In this document: one piece after another, positions 1 to 10,561 of the stretch
How the letters are laid out: every line of letters starts with the position of its first letter
How positions within the stretch are numbered: position 1 is the first letter of the stretch
DNA from: Lentinula raphanica
Lineage: Eukaryota; Basidiomycota; Agaricomycetes; Agaricales; Omphalotaceae
DNA length: 64,000 nucleotides
Direction of reading: 5' to 3'
NCBI GenBank assembly: GCA_027919835.1
Contig: JANVFP010000004.1
Span: forward strand, 1,798,001 to 1,862,000
The notes under the pieces: generated by a model
Seen by the model: only the letters and a program-made list of their open reading frames with translations
The model's database searches: none
Told to the model about the DNA's origin: nothing
Program-made: the position numbers and the translations under genes

Positions 1-87
1 TTTTCAGGCAAATTCAAAGTTTTCAGACTGCTGAGGTTTTGGGGGGTATCTCTAGGCAACCTAGGCACCAGGTTAGTTTTGCTGATG
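1..87. mobile_element. MITE of the CATCAGG family, left part outside the window
   Basis: The first 87 bases match the right half of the MITE at 32115-32339. They share the block GGTTTTGGGGGGTATCTCTA, then a CTAGG/CCTAGG stretch, and end in TTTTGCTGATG, the inverted form of the family start CATCAGSAAAA. The left half lies outside the window, so a target duplication cannot be checked. Confidence 0.7.
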
Positions 88-203
88 TGCCAGGTCACTC
101 GAGAATGGTGGACTGCTTTGGTACTTTCACAGCACTCGGAGACAGTTCTCAGGTCAACTCGTCAATGCTTCTGATGTATATCATCAATCTCCATATCGCG
201 TCA

Positions 204-3200
204 GTGCTTCCGAAGCACGTCGTAGCTCTCATAGCTTGTGGAATGGATTTTGTAAGGTCCCGCAGGACATCACAGGACAATGTTGACAGTTCACTTGCAA
301 TAAGGCTTGTACTCAGATAGTGACGGAATATAGATGTTTTGGTGCTCTGAAGCACATTACCTCTCATTCTGGATTCTGCATGAGTACCTGAGAAATCTAT
401 ACCTTGGTGCTATCAAAGCACATGGTGATTCTTAGACAGTGACCGTACCCTTAACTTCAGTGATGTATTTGCTCGGAATATTGAGTGCTAAAGATTGAGC
501 CTCTCTAGGTTAACAAGCACACCCTTTTGTTGTTGAACTCTCTGATCACTGCCATTGTCTCTCTCATTGGCCTGTTTCTCCTCTCTGTTCTTAATTGAGA
601 CACCATCGCTCTCCAGTAAGGGTCTTCAGCAGGTCAGGTAACCTGTGAGTACTCGCAGGTAAGATCCGTGGGAATACCTGCAGGTTTTGTGACCCGCAGG
701 TCCAGGTACCTGTATGCACAGGTCATGACAGGTCACAGGTCAGACTCAGGAAAATATTTTATAGGAACAGGTCCAGGTAACCTGCAGGTATTGTCAAATT
801 ACTTGCAGGTATACCTGGACCCGCAGGTCAGGTACCTGTGAGCACAGGTCAGCAACAGATCACAGGTCAGGATGTTGGAGGCAAAATACCTGCAGGTCAG
901 GTCACAGGTATGACCCGTCCGGGACTCGTGAAGACCCTTGCTCTCCAGTCTTGGTCTATGCTCTTCCCCTTCGAGTCATCATCGAGAGTATATGTTGCTG
1001 CACGTAAAGCATATCTGGAGCTGTACTTGTGCATTATTTGCCAATGCGAAGTCTACACCATTGACATGATGCTGTGACATGCCCGCTCGCCTGGATACTC
1101 TCAGTCTGCTTCATGCTCCTCAGCTCTTTCCAAGGCTCAATCCATGGATTCTTGGCCAACTCACTATCACTCCAATCATTTTCATGCTAAATGACGGAGT
1201 CCCATGATGTCGATGGATGAAGTCATCATTGAGGAAGCGGAACATCAGTGTCAAGAACTTCTCAGCTATGGCTGATGAAGCAGAAGAGATGGTCTTATTC
1301 TCGAGAAGGGATTCCTGGTGCTTTGAAGCACAGGTAGTCTTTCCATAGAGATTTCAACCTTCTGCATTGTTATGCTCAACAATCTACATCACAACAACAC
1401 GACCATCAAGAAACCATCAGTGAAGATGGCACAACTTGGATTACTAGGCTTTTAAAAGTCCCCCTTGTTTCGACTCAGGCTGCTTCCTGCTTCCTGCTCT
1501 TCCTCAATCCTTGATGAATCAGATGATTGATATTTTGCTTGCATCATTCCCAACCCTCTTCTACCTCTATTGCCTTAGCCTCAATGTTTAGCTATGCTGT
1601 TGGCTGACAACATAGCCTATAGGTTGTAGATTTTGACAAGAAGTTTGTAGGAAACAACATGGATACATGAAAGGCTTCGAGCTTGAGAAGGAGTAAGATG
1701 GTTCCTCAACGTCAACTCATGGAAACCAGCTTCGAGTCTCTGCCATCATTCGACATCTCCCATATGGCATTACTTTTGACTTCCGCCAGGTTTCCTTCAA
1801 CATTACCCGTTGAGTGACATGCTGGTTTCCATACAAACCCTTACGAGTCAGCAAACATCAGCATTACTGGATGCAACCTTGGAGGCTGTTGACGCTATGC
1901 CTTTTTCCTTCCCAAAGCCCGAGGCTCAAGAGTGTTTCTTTGCCCACCTGTAGTCCTTCAGAGATCAGGAATACTCCCAATTTCAATGCTCACTTATACT
2001 AGCCATCCTTCGACTCTTGATAGAAAGCATTGTTTCCTCCAACAGCCCTCCATACAAGGATTTCCAATAAAGAATTTGGGAAGAGGGTGCGGATTAAACG
2101 GGTGGTGCTAACCAAAGCACGCTCGTCTTGAGTGGTGCTAACTGAAGCACATTCATTTCGACTGAAGCTGAACGCTGAAGTCTCGGTTGTCTTCTTCAAC
2201 CCCATCTCCAGATTTCATTCATTCTCATCAATCAACCTCCACAACCAGAATAGGTTTCTCTCTTCCCAGATCATTCCTTCTCACCACGGATATACTAGCA
2301 AGGCCTTGAAACATGGTGAGGATGAAGGTGGCCGGGAAGAAAATGTGTCAGAAGATGATAGAGCGACTCCTTTGGATCAAAGTTTGCTCACATGGGTGTA
2401 ATGGCACGAACTCTCACGTCACATTTTGTCTTTCAATCCTGTTTCATTGCTCACTGCAACAATGCGTCACTTCTCAAAATATCTGGTCGTGCATGCGCAG
2501 GTCCCGATCCCCCTCGGTCAACTTGATAAAGGTTGCAAGCACGATGCACTTAAGCCGGATGGGAACCTGTTGATCTGTCTGATAGAGTGAAGATTTCAAG
2601 GGAGGAATGATGGGTTTCAACACTTGTAGCTTGCCAACATTCTCATTAACACAACCCTCGCGACTTTGTCAGTCTGAGTGACAACACTATTCCCCTTTGT
2701 TGATAATTCGAAACTCGTAGTCGACCAATGTGACTCACAATCCAGGTTTCTCCATGAGCATTGACGAGGCGGAGGATAATTGATTTCCAGGCTAGTAGAT
2801 TGGAATCAGGTTGAGCACAGAGCAATTAGAGATTCACTGTGAAGAGACCCTCTTATGCAATGAAACATATTGTGTTCGATTATTCGTCGAGAAGAAATTC
2901 CTGGTGCTTCGAAGCACAGGTAGTCCATTTATGGAATTCACCTTCCGCATTGTGTTGCAATGATCTTGGTCCGAATTTGAACCAGAGACACAAGGTTGAA
3001 GGCATTGGGTTGTTCAAGGACGTCCGCCTCTTATGAATTCTGTCCTCTGCTGACAATATACATTTGATGCTTGCACTGAGTTAGTATACGTCTGGCGAGT
3101 CTGTTCAATGCGCTTGAAAGTTCTCATACATGTAGCGGTCGTGCTCATTGGAAGTTGTCCAAGCTCAAGATCGGAGGTTGCTGTTGGTTCAGAGAGGATC

Positions 3201-3246
3201 AATGGCACTGGAGCTTGATGATGGAGAGGGCGGTGCTCAGAAGCAC
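204..3246. repeat. Dispersed palindromes GTGCTT..AAGCAC
   Basis: Short inverted repeats of the form GTGCTNNNNAAGCAC occur at about 204-218, 342-355, 407-421, 1318-1331, 2105-2120, 2135-2150, 2904-2917 and 3233-3246, with a weaker form near 3385. The copies at 1318 and 2904 share longer flanks (ATTCCTGG before and AGGTAG after, preceded by CGAGAAG), so at least these two belong to one longer diverged repeat. No convincing gene was seen in 1-3650; the short ORFs lack domains and conserved context. Confidence 0.6.
610..915. repeat. CAGGT/ACCTG inverted and direct repeat cluster
   Basis: This stretch is packed with CAGGT and its complement ACCTG, often joined into near-palindromes such as CAGGTACCTG and CAGGTAACCTG. 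Two similar halves (about 640-760 and 770-915) each carry the order ACAGGTCACAGGTCAG plus a CCAGGTACCTG-type palindrome. It resembles the subterminal repeat zone of a DNA transposon, but no matching second end or transposase was found. Confidence 0.5.
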
Positions 3247-3661
3247 GCCTAGGTTCCGAAGAACTTCGAACCTTCTCCATGATCATTGTGTTGACTACAC
3301 AGAAAAGAAACAAAGTCGGTCTGCTGGATAAGGAATCTGGTATCAAGTTCAGACTCGATGGTTGAGATACGAGTCGGCTCTCTGATGCTTTCGTAGCACT
3401 TTGTAGTGTGACTCGTAGGACTATTTTGTGCTATGTTGTCCCTTCCGCCGTCTTGTGTTTTTCCTCTCTGCTGTCACCTTTGCTCTTCCCCTCGAGTTAT
3501 TGACCAAGTGTACCCATCACTGCTCATAAATTCGTCTTCGAGTACTACTCAATGTCATGGAAATTTCACTTGATGCCTTGCTTTCACTATTGTCATCTTC
3601 AAGGCTCATCCAACCAGTGCAGCTGTGTCAGCATGCTCCTTATGGAATTCAAGATACATCA

Positions 3662-4052
3662 GCTTATGTCATCACCTTCCTTTTTTGGTTCTTGCCTTTT
3701 AGAATAAAAAATGTATAATATAACATCATTGATCTTCAAATGCTAAAAATCACAGGGAACCAAAAATAGCTGCAGTGATGTCCTGGTTACTTCAGGCACA
3801 TCAAAATTGCCTAAAAATAGAACTTGATCTCATCAGGTAGCAAAAAATCAGAAAAAATCATTAAAAATACTCAAAAAAATTAGGGTTGCTTTGTTGGCCC
3901 TGAAAATGCAAAATAAAAAAAAATACGCAATAAATGTTAAAAATTTTATTACTTCAAATGATACTACAACCATCAGGCATTATGTATAGATGATTTATAT
4001 GCTATTTTTAGCACACCTAGTGCCTTCAAACACTCAGATAGCCTAAATCATT
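3662..4052 (+). mobile_element. Fragment of a foldback-element arm (FB-B type)
   Basis: The stretch aligns by eye with the left arm of FB-B at about 34160-34590. Shared blocks include CTAAAAATCACAG, GGCACATCAAAATTGCCTAA, AGAACTTGATCTCATCAGG and GGCCCTGAAAATGCAAAATA. The opposite arm is missing here. The fragment stops where hAT remnant 2 begins (TAGTGTTTATCCCGG at 4053), so the hAT element probably inserted into it. Confidence 0.75.
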
Positions 4053-4279
4053 TAGTGTTTATCCCGGCTCGGGTCGGGTGACCCAAACATCAGCCCGACC
4101 CGCAACCAATTCTATACCTGTACCCTACAAGCCAGGTCCGGCTGACCCGGCACACCCATTGAAATTTTCACTACCCGACACAATAAGTTGGGTGCCACAG
4201 TGAAGTACATACCAAAAAGTTATTATACTAGAGACTACGAGTTAGATATAGACAGTTACACTTGGAGTAGACTAAGGGT
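4053..4279 (-). mobile_element. Terminal region of hAT remnant 2
   Basis: It starts TAGTGTTTATCCCGGCTCGG and holds several CGGGT/ACCCG repeats, as expected of a hAT subterminal zone. The corresponding end of hAT remnant 1 at 4881 is similar (TAGTGATTGGTTCGGGTCGG). The element continues across the FB-A insertion: the 8-bp duplication AGGTAGAC at 4280-4287 reappears at 7045-7052, and the transposase C-terminus follows from 7064. Confidence 0.65.
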
Positions 4280-4394
4280 AGGTAGACCACTTCAGGCACC
4301 CTCCAAACAGGCCTAGTTAGGATAAAAAATCATGTACCTAAATGGGCCTAAGAGGCCCAGCAAATGGGTAGCCTACCCAGGCTTTATTTAGGTG

Positions 4395-4615
4395 GGTAGC
4401 TACCCCTGTATCACCACATTCCCACTGGGTAGCTACCCATCCTGGAATATCTTAAGGGTAGCTACCCCCTTCTAAATATTTCAAGGGTAGCTACCCATCC
4501 TAAAAAATTCTCAAGTGTAGCTACCCACCTTCAATTATTAGGTAGCTACCTTTTTCCAAATACTCTATGGGTAGCTACCTACCTTAGAATATTTGAAGGG
4601 TAGCTACCCCTCTGA
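4395..4615. repeat. GGGTAGCTACCC palindrome array, left arm
   Basis: About eight copies of the self-complementary unit GGGTAGCTACCC or one-base variants, spaced about 25-35 bp apart, with linkers resembling TCTAAATATTTCAA. The array is mirrored in the right arm. Confidence 0.8.
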
Positions 4616-4880
4616 GATATTTCAGCATATACAATATGCTCAATATATTCAATACACATAGTAGCATCTAGCATTAAAAACTTACATCAATAATGATATC
4701 TGCTATACTAATTACACTCATCAGTGATCACTGTTATTACACTTATTGCACTCAACAAGAAAAGAACTTGAAATTAACATATGTTATCAATATATAACAC
4801 ACTCAACTATTGATCAAACAATCAAACAGTAATTTGAGAGCAGTATTATCACTTATTGTACTTACTACAGTCAACACACT

Positions 4881-5587
4881 TAGTGATTGGTTCGGGTCGG
4901 GTCGGGTGTCCCTCAGCTCGACCCGACCCGGGACCCGGTACTCAACCGTAACCGTACATCTGGGTCCGGGTGCACCCGGTTCAGCCAGCTCACCCGACTC
5001 ACCCGGAATACTTGCCTAACCCGACGACAGTACTAGTCGAGTTTGCAACTCGAAAGAATACATCAACTATATTATAAGATACTATATACAGCGAGTATGA
5101 CAAACATATCATAATACATAAATTTCATCGTCAACTAGGTTACCAAAATCTTCACCATCAACATCTGAGTTCGAGTTCAAATAACCAACTAATTCCCCAT
5201 TCGAAACAAAATCTTCCCGGGACCAGTCACTGAAACACATAAGGGCGCGAATTGTGTCAGCTCGAAGGCGGTTACGGAGGTGTGAGATGAGGATTCGGCC
5301 TCGCAAGAATGTTTGTTCCACGGCCACTGAGGTAGCTAAGAAATAAAGTCAGTACATGGTAGTAAGAAACAGAGAGAATTTGTTACTTACCAGGAATAGA
5401 ATGGATAGATATAGCTAATCTTGCCAGGTTAGGATACAGTTTTCGGTTGGTCATCCACCACTGGAGAGGGTTGTTGGTCTGGATGCAGCCGTCTGCCAAG
5501 TAGCGTTCAAGCTCGTCCATGTCTCCTCCGAGGTCCAGTTGCTTGTGCTTGTTCATAAGAGATATGAAAGAATTTTGATGAGTGTGT
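4881..5587 (-). mobile_element. Internally deleted hAT element (remnant 1) inside FB-A
   Basis: The insertion interrupts the FB-A left arm; the right arm shows the uninterrupted form. Flanks AACACACT (4873-4880) and TACACACT (5588-5595) look like an 8-bp target duplication with one mismatch. The left end is TAGTGATTGG followed by CGGGT repeats. Only the last quarter of a transposase remains, and the right end does not pair clearly with the left, so the element is a defective derivative. Confidence 0.75.
5109..5556 (-). pseudogene. hAT transposase, C-terminal dimerisation region (remnant 1)
   Basis: Reading the minus strand, 5556-5391 and 5335-5109 splice across a 55-bp intron (5336-5390). 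The joined protein contains NPLQWWMTNRKLYPNLARLA followed by SIHSIP, TSVAVEQTFLRGR and RALMCFSDWSRED. This is the layout of the hAT C-terminal dimerisation domain (the conserved W..N...YP.L...A and S...VER.FS.GR motifs), with the usual acidic tail. The N-terminal zinc finger and catalytic core are absent, so it cannot encode an active transposase. It is closely related to the copy at 7064-7569. Confidence 0.85.
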
Positions 5588-5849
5588 TACACACTCATCA
5601 GTAATTATGATAAATATATACAACAGTGTTTTGGGCACTTATGGGCGCTTATTTTGCCTTTTTTAAATCAAACTTCATCTATATCTCAACCCAGAATTGT
5701 TGTATGGACTTGATATTGTAGCAGGATGTTGTTTACATCATATTTACATCATATTCACTCAGAAACAGATCCAAGAGTACTTAAATACATTTTGTATGGC
5801 TGGTTATATAGTGATATTTTGTAATGTCACAGTGTTTTATAGAAATCAC

Positions 5850-6180
5850 ACTGCATATATCCATATTGTGCAGTGAGATTGATGCAATAACATGTGGAGA
5901 GATCTCCTATAGTCTACTGGCAGCATCCATGTATGATCCTAATAGTTATCATGAAGAGTGGACTCTGCAACATGCATCTGTATATTTCATGTGCACTAGT
6001 AATATTCACAGTTGCATGTAACTATAGATGTCATATTCAATGACCGGCATTGCAAATCTCTTTGCTGAATCATATGGAGCTATCATAAAATAGAATGTAG
6101 GATACTTCTTTCTATTACCCAATAGCAATTTGCCTTCGTTACATGAATATATGCATAGTAATTTACACAAAATACTGTTA
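5850..6180. other. FB-A central loop, shared with FB-B
   Basis: This is the unpaired centre of FB-A. The reverse complement of about 5905-6160 aligns by eye over roughly 200 bp with the FB-B centre at about 35290-35515, although the outer arms of the two elements differ. In both, one frame is open over about 50 codons and aligned without gaps, with residues such as AKRFAMPVIEYDIYSYM here and AKRFVMGVIEYDIYCYM in FB-B. Confidence 0.6.
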
Positions 6181-6659
6181 CATCACAAAATATCACTCTA
6201 TAACCAGCCCTACAAAATGTATTTTAGTGTTCTTGGATGTGTTTCTGAGTAAATATAATGTAAATAACATCTTGGCACAGTATCAAGTGCACACAAAAAT
6301 TATGCGATGAGATATAAATGAAGTTTGATGTAAAAAATGCAAAATAAGCACCCATAAGCGCCCAAAATATTGTTGTATATGTATGATAATGACTGATGAG
6401 TGTGTTGACTGTAATAAGCAAAATAAGTGATAATACTACTCTCAAATTACTGTTTGATTGTTTGATAAATAGTTGAGTGTGTTATATATTGATAACATAT
6501 GTTAATTTCAAGTTCTTTTCTTGTTGAGTGCAATAAGTGTAATAACAGTAATCACTGATGAGTGTAATTAGTATAGCAGATATCATTACTGATGTAAGTT
6601 TTTAATGCTAGATGCTACTATGTGTATTGAATATATTGAGTATGTTGTATATGCTGAAA

Positions 6660-6960
6660 TATCTCAGAGGGGTAGCTACCCTTCAAATATTTTAAGGTAG
6701 GTAGCTACCCATAGAGTATTTGGAAAAAGGTAGCTACTTAATAAGGTGGGTAGCTACACTTGAGAATTTTTTAGGATGGGTAGCTACCCTTAAAATATTT
6801 AGAAGGGGGTAGCTACCCTTGAGATATTTAGAAGGGGGTAGCTACCCTTAAGATATTTAGAAGGGGGTAGATACTCTTAAGATATTCCAAGATGGGTAGC
6901 TACCCAGTGGGAATGTGGTGATACAGGGGTAGCTACTCACCTAAATAAAGCCTGGGTAGG
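6660..6960. repeat. GGGTAGCTACCC palindrome array, right arm
   Basis: Mirror of the left-arm array. It adds local direct repeats: a unit of about 32 bp containing GATATTTAGAAGGGGGTAGC occurs about three times at 6790-6880, an expansion not seen on the left. Confidence 0.8.
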
Positions 6961-7063
6961 CTACCCATTTGCTGGGCCTCTTAGGCCCATTTAGGTACAT
7001 GATTTTTTATCCTAACTAGGCCTGTTTGGAGGGTGCCTGAAGTGAGGTAGACTGTAGCTAATA

Positions 7064-7569
7064 TCAAATAACATCATCATCTACTAAAATGTCCTCATCA
7101 TCATCTGTGTCTGCCATTAAAAATTGTACAAGCTCTTCATTTGAAACATAGTCGTCCCGAGACCAATCTCCGAAACACATCAGGGCTTGGATCGAAGATG
7201 CGCGAAGCTGATTTCGTAGATGGGAAACAAGAATGTGGCCTCGCAAGAAGGAGCGCTCTACGGCAACGGATGTAGCTTTGAACAGATTCAGTGTTGGAAG
7301 AATATAAAATAATGATTGTACTCACCTGGTATAGAATGGACAGATATTGCCATCTTTGCAAGGTTAGGATAGAGCTTTTGGTTGGCAAGCCACCACTGAA
7401 GTGGATCATTGGCAGCCACACAACCGTCAGCCAAATAGTGCGCGAGTTCGTCAAGATCATCATGTTGAGAGTTGTTGATATACTTGTGTTTGTTCATGAG
7501 CATTACGAAAGAACTTTGTCGCCAGAGTGTTATGAAGCATAACATGTGCTCTAACATCCTCACAAGCAT
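7064..7569 (-). pseudogene. hAT transposase, C-terminal region (remnant 2)
   Basis: The minus strand reads 7569-7326, a 50-bp intron (7276-7325), then 7275-7064. Recognisable motifs in order are DELAHYLADGCV, DPLQWWLANQKLYPNLAKMA, SVHSIP, ATSVAVERSFLRGHILVS and IQALMCFGDWSRDDY, then an aspartate-rich tail. These mark the hAT dimerisation domain. Upstream coding for the catalytic core is missing, so this is a fragment. It belongs to the element that FB-A interrupted. Its VERSF motif is closer to the family norm than the VEQTF of remnant 1. Confidence 0.85.
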
Positions 7570-7863
7570 CCACCCTATACCCCTGAATTTTCCCTAATTT
7601 TCTGGTATTTTTCCATATTTTTCCATCATTTATTTGGGCCTAAACAATTCCTACAAGCCCCTTTTAACGTTGGCCGAGCTCACGCCGAGCTGGTGCTTAT
7701 TCGGCGTCTTGGCATCTAAACGTGGAAGCGCCGCCTTTCTCTTTTTCCCACAGTTTCTCTTCTTCCTCGATCCCATCCTCTCAACCTCATCCTCGACTTC
7801 TCAACGTCATGGAACCGCGGGAACAACTTCAATGACCACAAGACATGATGGAGGGCACGAAGA
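7570..7863. other. Unassigned spacer between hAT remnant 2 and the tandem duplication
   Basis: The sequence changes from AT-rich (several TTTTCCAT-like runs near 7600) to GC-richer near 7690. The reading frames have no domain I can recognise. Confidence 0.4.
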
Positions 7864-8635
7864 GACGACGAGGGGCACATCTAGAGGGTTGGAGGCCGCG
7901 GTTACGCGGCCTGCCAACTAAATCCATCAATGGTGCGTAATCCGTTCATCGAACGGATTACAAACACGCTAACGAAGTCCCACAGGACCACCGTTGACTC
8001 GTGTTGACGCTCGTGGACTCTCGACAACGCCTCCCGGATCCACAACAACCCGATGTCAGCCCCGCTCCTTCCTGTAGACGATACCCCTTGGTTCCGACGT
8101 GTCAACGTCGTATTCGCATTCCCGTTTTTCCGTTCGACGCTCCGCCATATCGCTTTCGTCATCCTCAGCTCGGATCCACTTCGTTTCGTTATCCTTGATG
8201 ACAATACACAGCCGGCAACCCATATTCTGTATTACACCTTCGGTTCCGGAGACGACGAGGGGCACATCTAGAGGGTTGGAGGCCGCAGTTACGCGGCCTG
8301 CCAACTAAATCCATCAATGGTGCGTAATCCGTTCATCGAACGGATTACAAACACGCTAACGAAGTCCCACAGGACCACCGTTGACTCGTGTTGACGCTCG
8401 TGGACTCTCGACAACGCCTCCCGGATCCACAACAACCCGATGTCGGCCCCGCTCCTTCCTGTAGACGATACCCCTCGGTTCCGACGTGTCAACGTCGTAT
8501 TCGCATTCCCGTTTTTCCGTTCGACGCTCCGCCATATCGCTTTCGTCATCCTCGGCTCGGATCCACTTCGTTTCGTTATCCTTGATGACAATACACAGCC
8601 GGCAACCCATATTCTGTATTACACCTTCGGTTCCG
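7864..8635. repeat. 387-bp tandem duplication (two copies)
   Basis: Copy 1 is 7864-8250 and copy 2 starts at 8251 with the same GACGACGAGGGGCACATC and runs to about 8635. Only a handful of single-base differences are seen, so the duplication is recent. Each copy has the inverted repeat TAATCCGTTC..GAACGGATTA; copy 1 also has a perfect GGCCGCG/CGCGGCC hairpin that is mismatched in copy 2. A 100-codon minus-strand frame is open in both copies, but that follows from their near-identity and is not evidence for a gene. Confidence 0.9.
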
Positions 8636-8639
8636 CCTT

Positions 8640-10408
8640 GTCAAGCTCGTCCTCACCCCTCCGTCCTTCCGTTCGGCACTTCGTCAACTCGTTACCGTCA
8701 TCCTCCGGTAACGAGGTATAAAGTCGGTTCTTAGTATAATGCCTTATGACAGGTCACTTAGCACTAACACAGAGTACGACTTCACGGATTCGTCAATCAA
8801 ATCGTATTTATAGCGAGGTGTGGGGCGTTGTCAGAGATTCCGCACTATCTTATATCTCAAGTCGAACGCAGTCTTGTAAGATCTTTTAGATCAGCAATAC
8901 TGGTCAGCAGAACGAAGTGACACGGATATACCAGTCGTAAGATCTGGACTAAAGGGTTTGTTTTGAGCGGCTTCCACTCGGATAAGGGTTTTTAGGCTCG
9001 GAAAGCAACGGGGTACCAGACGTTATGGTAGACCAATCGATTCCGCTCCCGGGTGAAGCAGTACTGATCACTATTCTCAGTAAAACCTCGAAGATCACGC
9101 AGATCACCAATCACTACGTGTCAACTTGAACAGAGCCACCAAAACTCTGCACGTTCACTCGGCACAACCTGAGACCAAGTCCTCTGTATCTCCGGAACGG
9201 AGTCTACCTTCAACTAGCAAGTGACAGACACCAAGTCAAACCACTCAAAAGTCGGGCTTATCGCGATGAAGTAACACACTTAATCTGCAAGGTCCGGTAC
9301 GGCTTAGAAGCCTTTACTCCCACGTATGGATGAAAAGGATTACCAGTTCAGAGAGATCTGGGCGCGAAACTTCTTTCATTTGTGCGGATACAGGTCTTTA
9401 AGTACACTACGAAAAGTCCAATACCCGTATTTGTCCTTGATCTAGTAGATCTAGCTATTTCTACGGACGGAGTCCGATAATATACACTTAAATAGTAAAA
9501 TATGACTGAAACGATACCAACACGCAAGGAAATTGTAAGGAAAACAGAGAAAAAGATGAAACTTGTCCGTATTTCGTCGTACTTTCGCCAGATCTAGAAG
9601 ACCAAGCAAGTTCCGACCATGGTCTGTGCGGCATCCACATGCTAGGGTGCCTAACTCGTCAGAGTGGCTCCTGCCTGTGTTGCTCAAGTGTTTCCGACGA
9701 ATTTGCTTCCGCGGAATAGTAGTGGTCTCCCCAAGTTAATGAGCTAGACTCGTAACAGTGGTTGATCTCGCGGATCAGGTAGGTCTGGTCCGTAGCTTTC
9801 GAACGGTATGCATATAGCCTGGTGTTCTGGAGCGGACAACGAAGATAAATACTTCAGAAGTGTTTTCCGTAGGTTTCCGCGCGTTTCCGTGAGTGCTGGT
9901 CAAAGCTGTACATAGCGTACGCTATATCCCAGTTTAGAACTTGAACATATGCGTGTTTCCGCTGCGGGTTTCACCCGTACTGCCACGGAAAGGCTAGATC
10001 ATCATGTTTCCGACGGTTTCCGCTACTTTGCGTAGGGTTTCCGTGTGGTAACTCGTCCGGATAGGCTCTAATCGTGTCTGATCTGCTAGATCAAGTGAAA
10101 TTTCCGTCATCACAGCCAAGTACCAAACTCAGTTGTGCCGATCCGGCAGATCTTGATACTAAGTCGATATTCCCTTGGTGTGCTCGTACCAGTAGTCAGC
10201 CTTCTTGAAGGATCCCCGACCAAGGGTGCGAGCAATAGCTCTAAGTGGATATTCATGGCTGATCCTGCCAAAGGATCTGTATCCTAGCTTATACTGATAC
10301 AAGTTTGACTGCTAGTTCGGGCTCACTACAGTCCTTATTGATACTATGCAACGGTCTAAGTAGATCTTTTTGATCATTGCACGCCTGCGCGGAAAAACCG
10401 CGCAACAT
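8640..10408. other. Non-coding block rich in TTTCCG and GATC palindromes
   Basis: No gene is supported. The hexamer TTTCCG recurs many times, and GATC-based palindromes such as GATCTAGTAGATC (about 9439), GATCTGCTAGATC (10080-10092), GATCCGGCAGATC (10140-10152) and a GATCCT..AGGATC pair near 10263 are present. Read on the minus strand, TTTGGGGGAG at 10409-10418 is followed by ATGTTGCGCGG, which resembles a polypurine tract and LTR start, so part of the block may be a long terminal repeat. No second LTR was found. Confidence 0.4.
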
Positions 10409-10440
10409 CTCCCCCAAACTAAAGATCTGACCGTCCCCGG
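10409..10440. promoter_or_regulatory. C-rich tract plus hairpin, copy 1
   Basis: CTCCCCCAAACTAAAG (10409-10424) is followed by the stem-loop TGACCGTCCCCGGTCA. The same tract followed by a hairpin is at 14372 and 16667. On the plus strand it lies about 440 bp upstream of the 872-aa gene. On the minus strand it reads as a purine-rich tract of polypurine-tract type. Confidence 0.5.
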
Positions 10441-10548
10441 TCATCGCTATGGGTAGTGTAGGCTCGTATCCCTCGAAAGGAGTGGTACTGTAGCTGATCC
10501 GACAGATCAATCACTTTTCCGCAACATTCTGACTTGATTATACCCGGT

Positions 10549-10561
10549 GATCTAACAGATC
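10549..10561. repeat. GATC palindrome (family member)
   Basis: GATCTAACAGATC, with GATCCGACAGATC at 10496-10508 just upstream. Both belong to the family of 13-bp near-palindromes GATCTNNTAGATC spread over 8.9-17 kb. Confidence 0.6.

Larger units (their letters stand above)
4280..7052. mobile_element. Foldback element FB-A with 8-bp target duplication
   Basis: The element spans 4288-7044 and is flanked by the perfect direct repeat AGGTAGAC (4280-4287 and 7045-7052). Both ends read inward CACTTCAGGCACCCTCC. The arms are long inverted repeats (4288 to about 5850 and about 6180-7044). The left arm is longer because hAT remnant 1 sits inside it at 4881-5587. The outer arms carry about eight GGGTAGCTACCC palindromes each and the inner arms are AT-rich. 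An unpaired centre of roughly 300 bp (about 5850-6180) separates the arms. No transposase is encoded. An 8-bp duplication fits mobilisation by a hAT-type transposase, which is an inference. Confidence 0.88.

Noticed and set aside
3662..7052. CRISPR-like array in the regularly spaced GGGTAGCTACCC words
   Set aside because: The units are self-complementary, spacers are AT-rich and themselves related, the array is mirrored in two arms of a foldback, and the host is a eukaryote.
8056..8610. 100-codon minus-strand ORFs in both tandem copies (7902-8204 and 8289-8591)
   Set aside because: Their similarity is fully explained by the 387-bp duplication, several frames are open on both strands, and no domain or splice context supports a gene.
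8640..10408. A complete LTR of the gypsy element
   Set aside because: A polypurine-tract-like site and a TG start can be seen at 10409-10404 on the minus strand, but no second LTR and no clear CA end were found.
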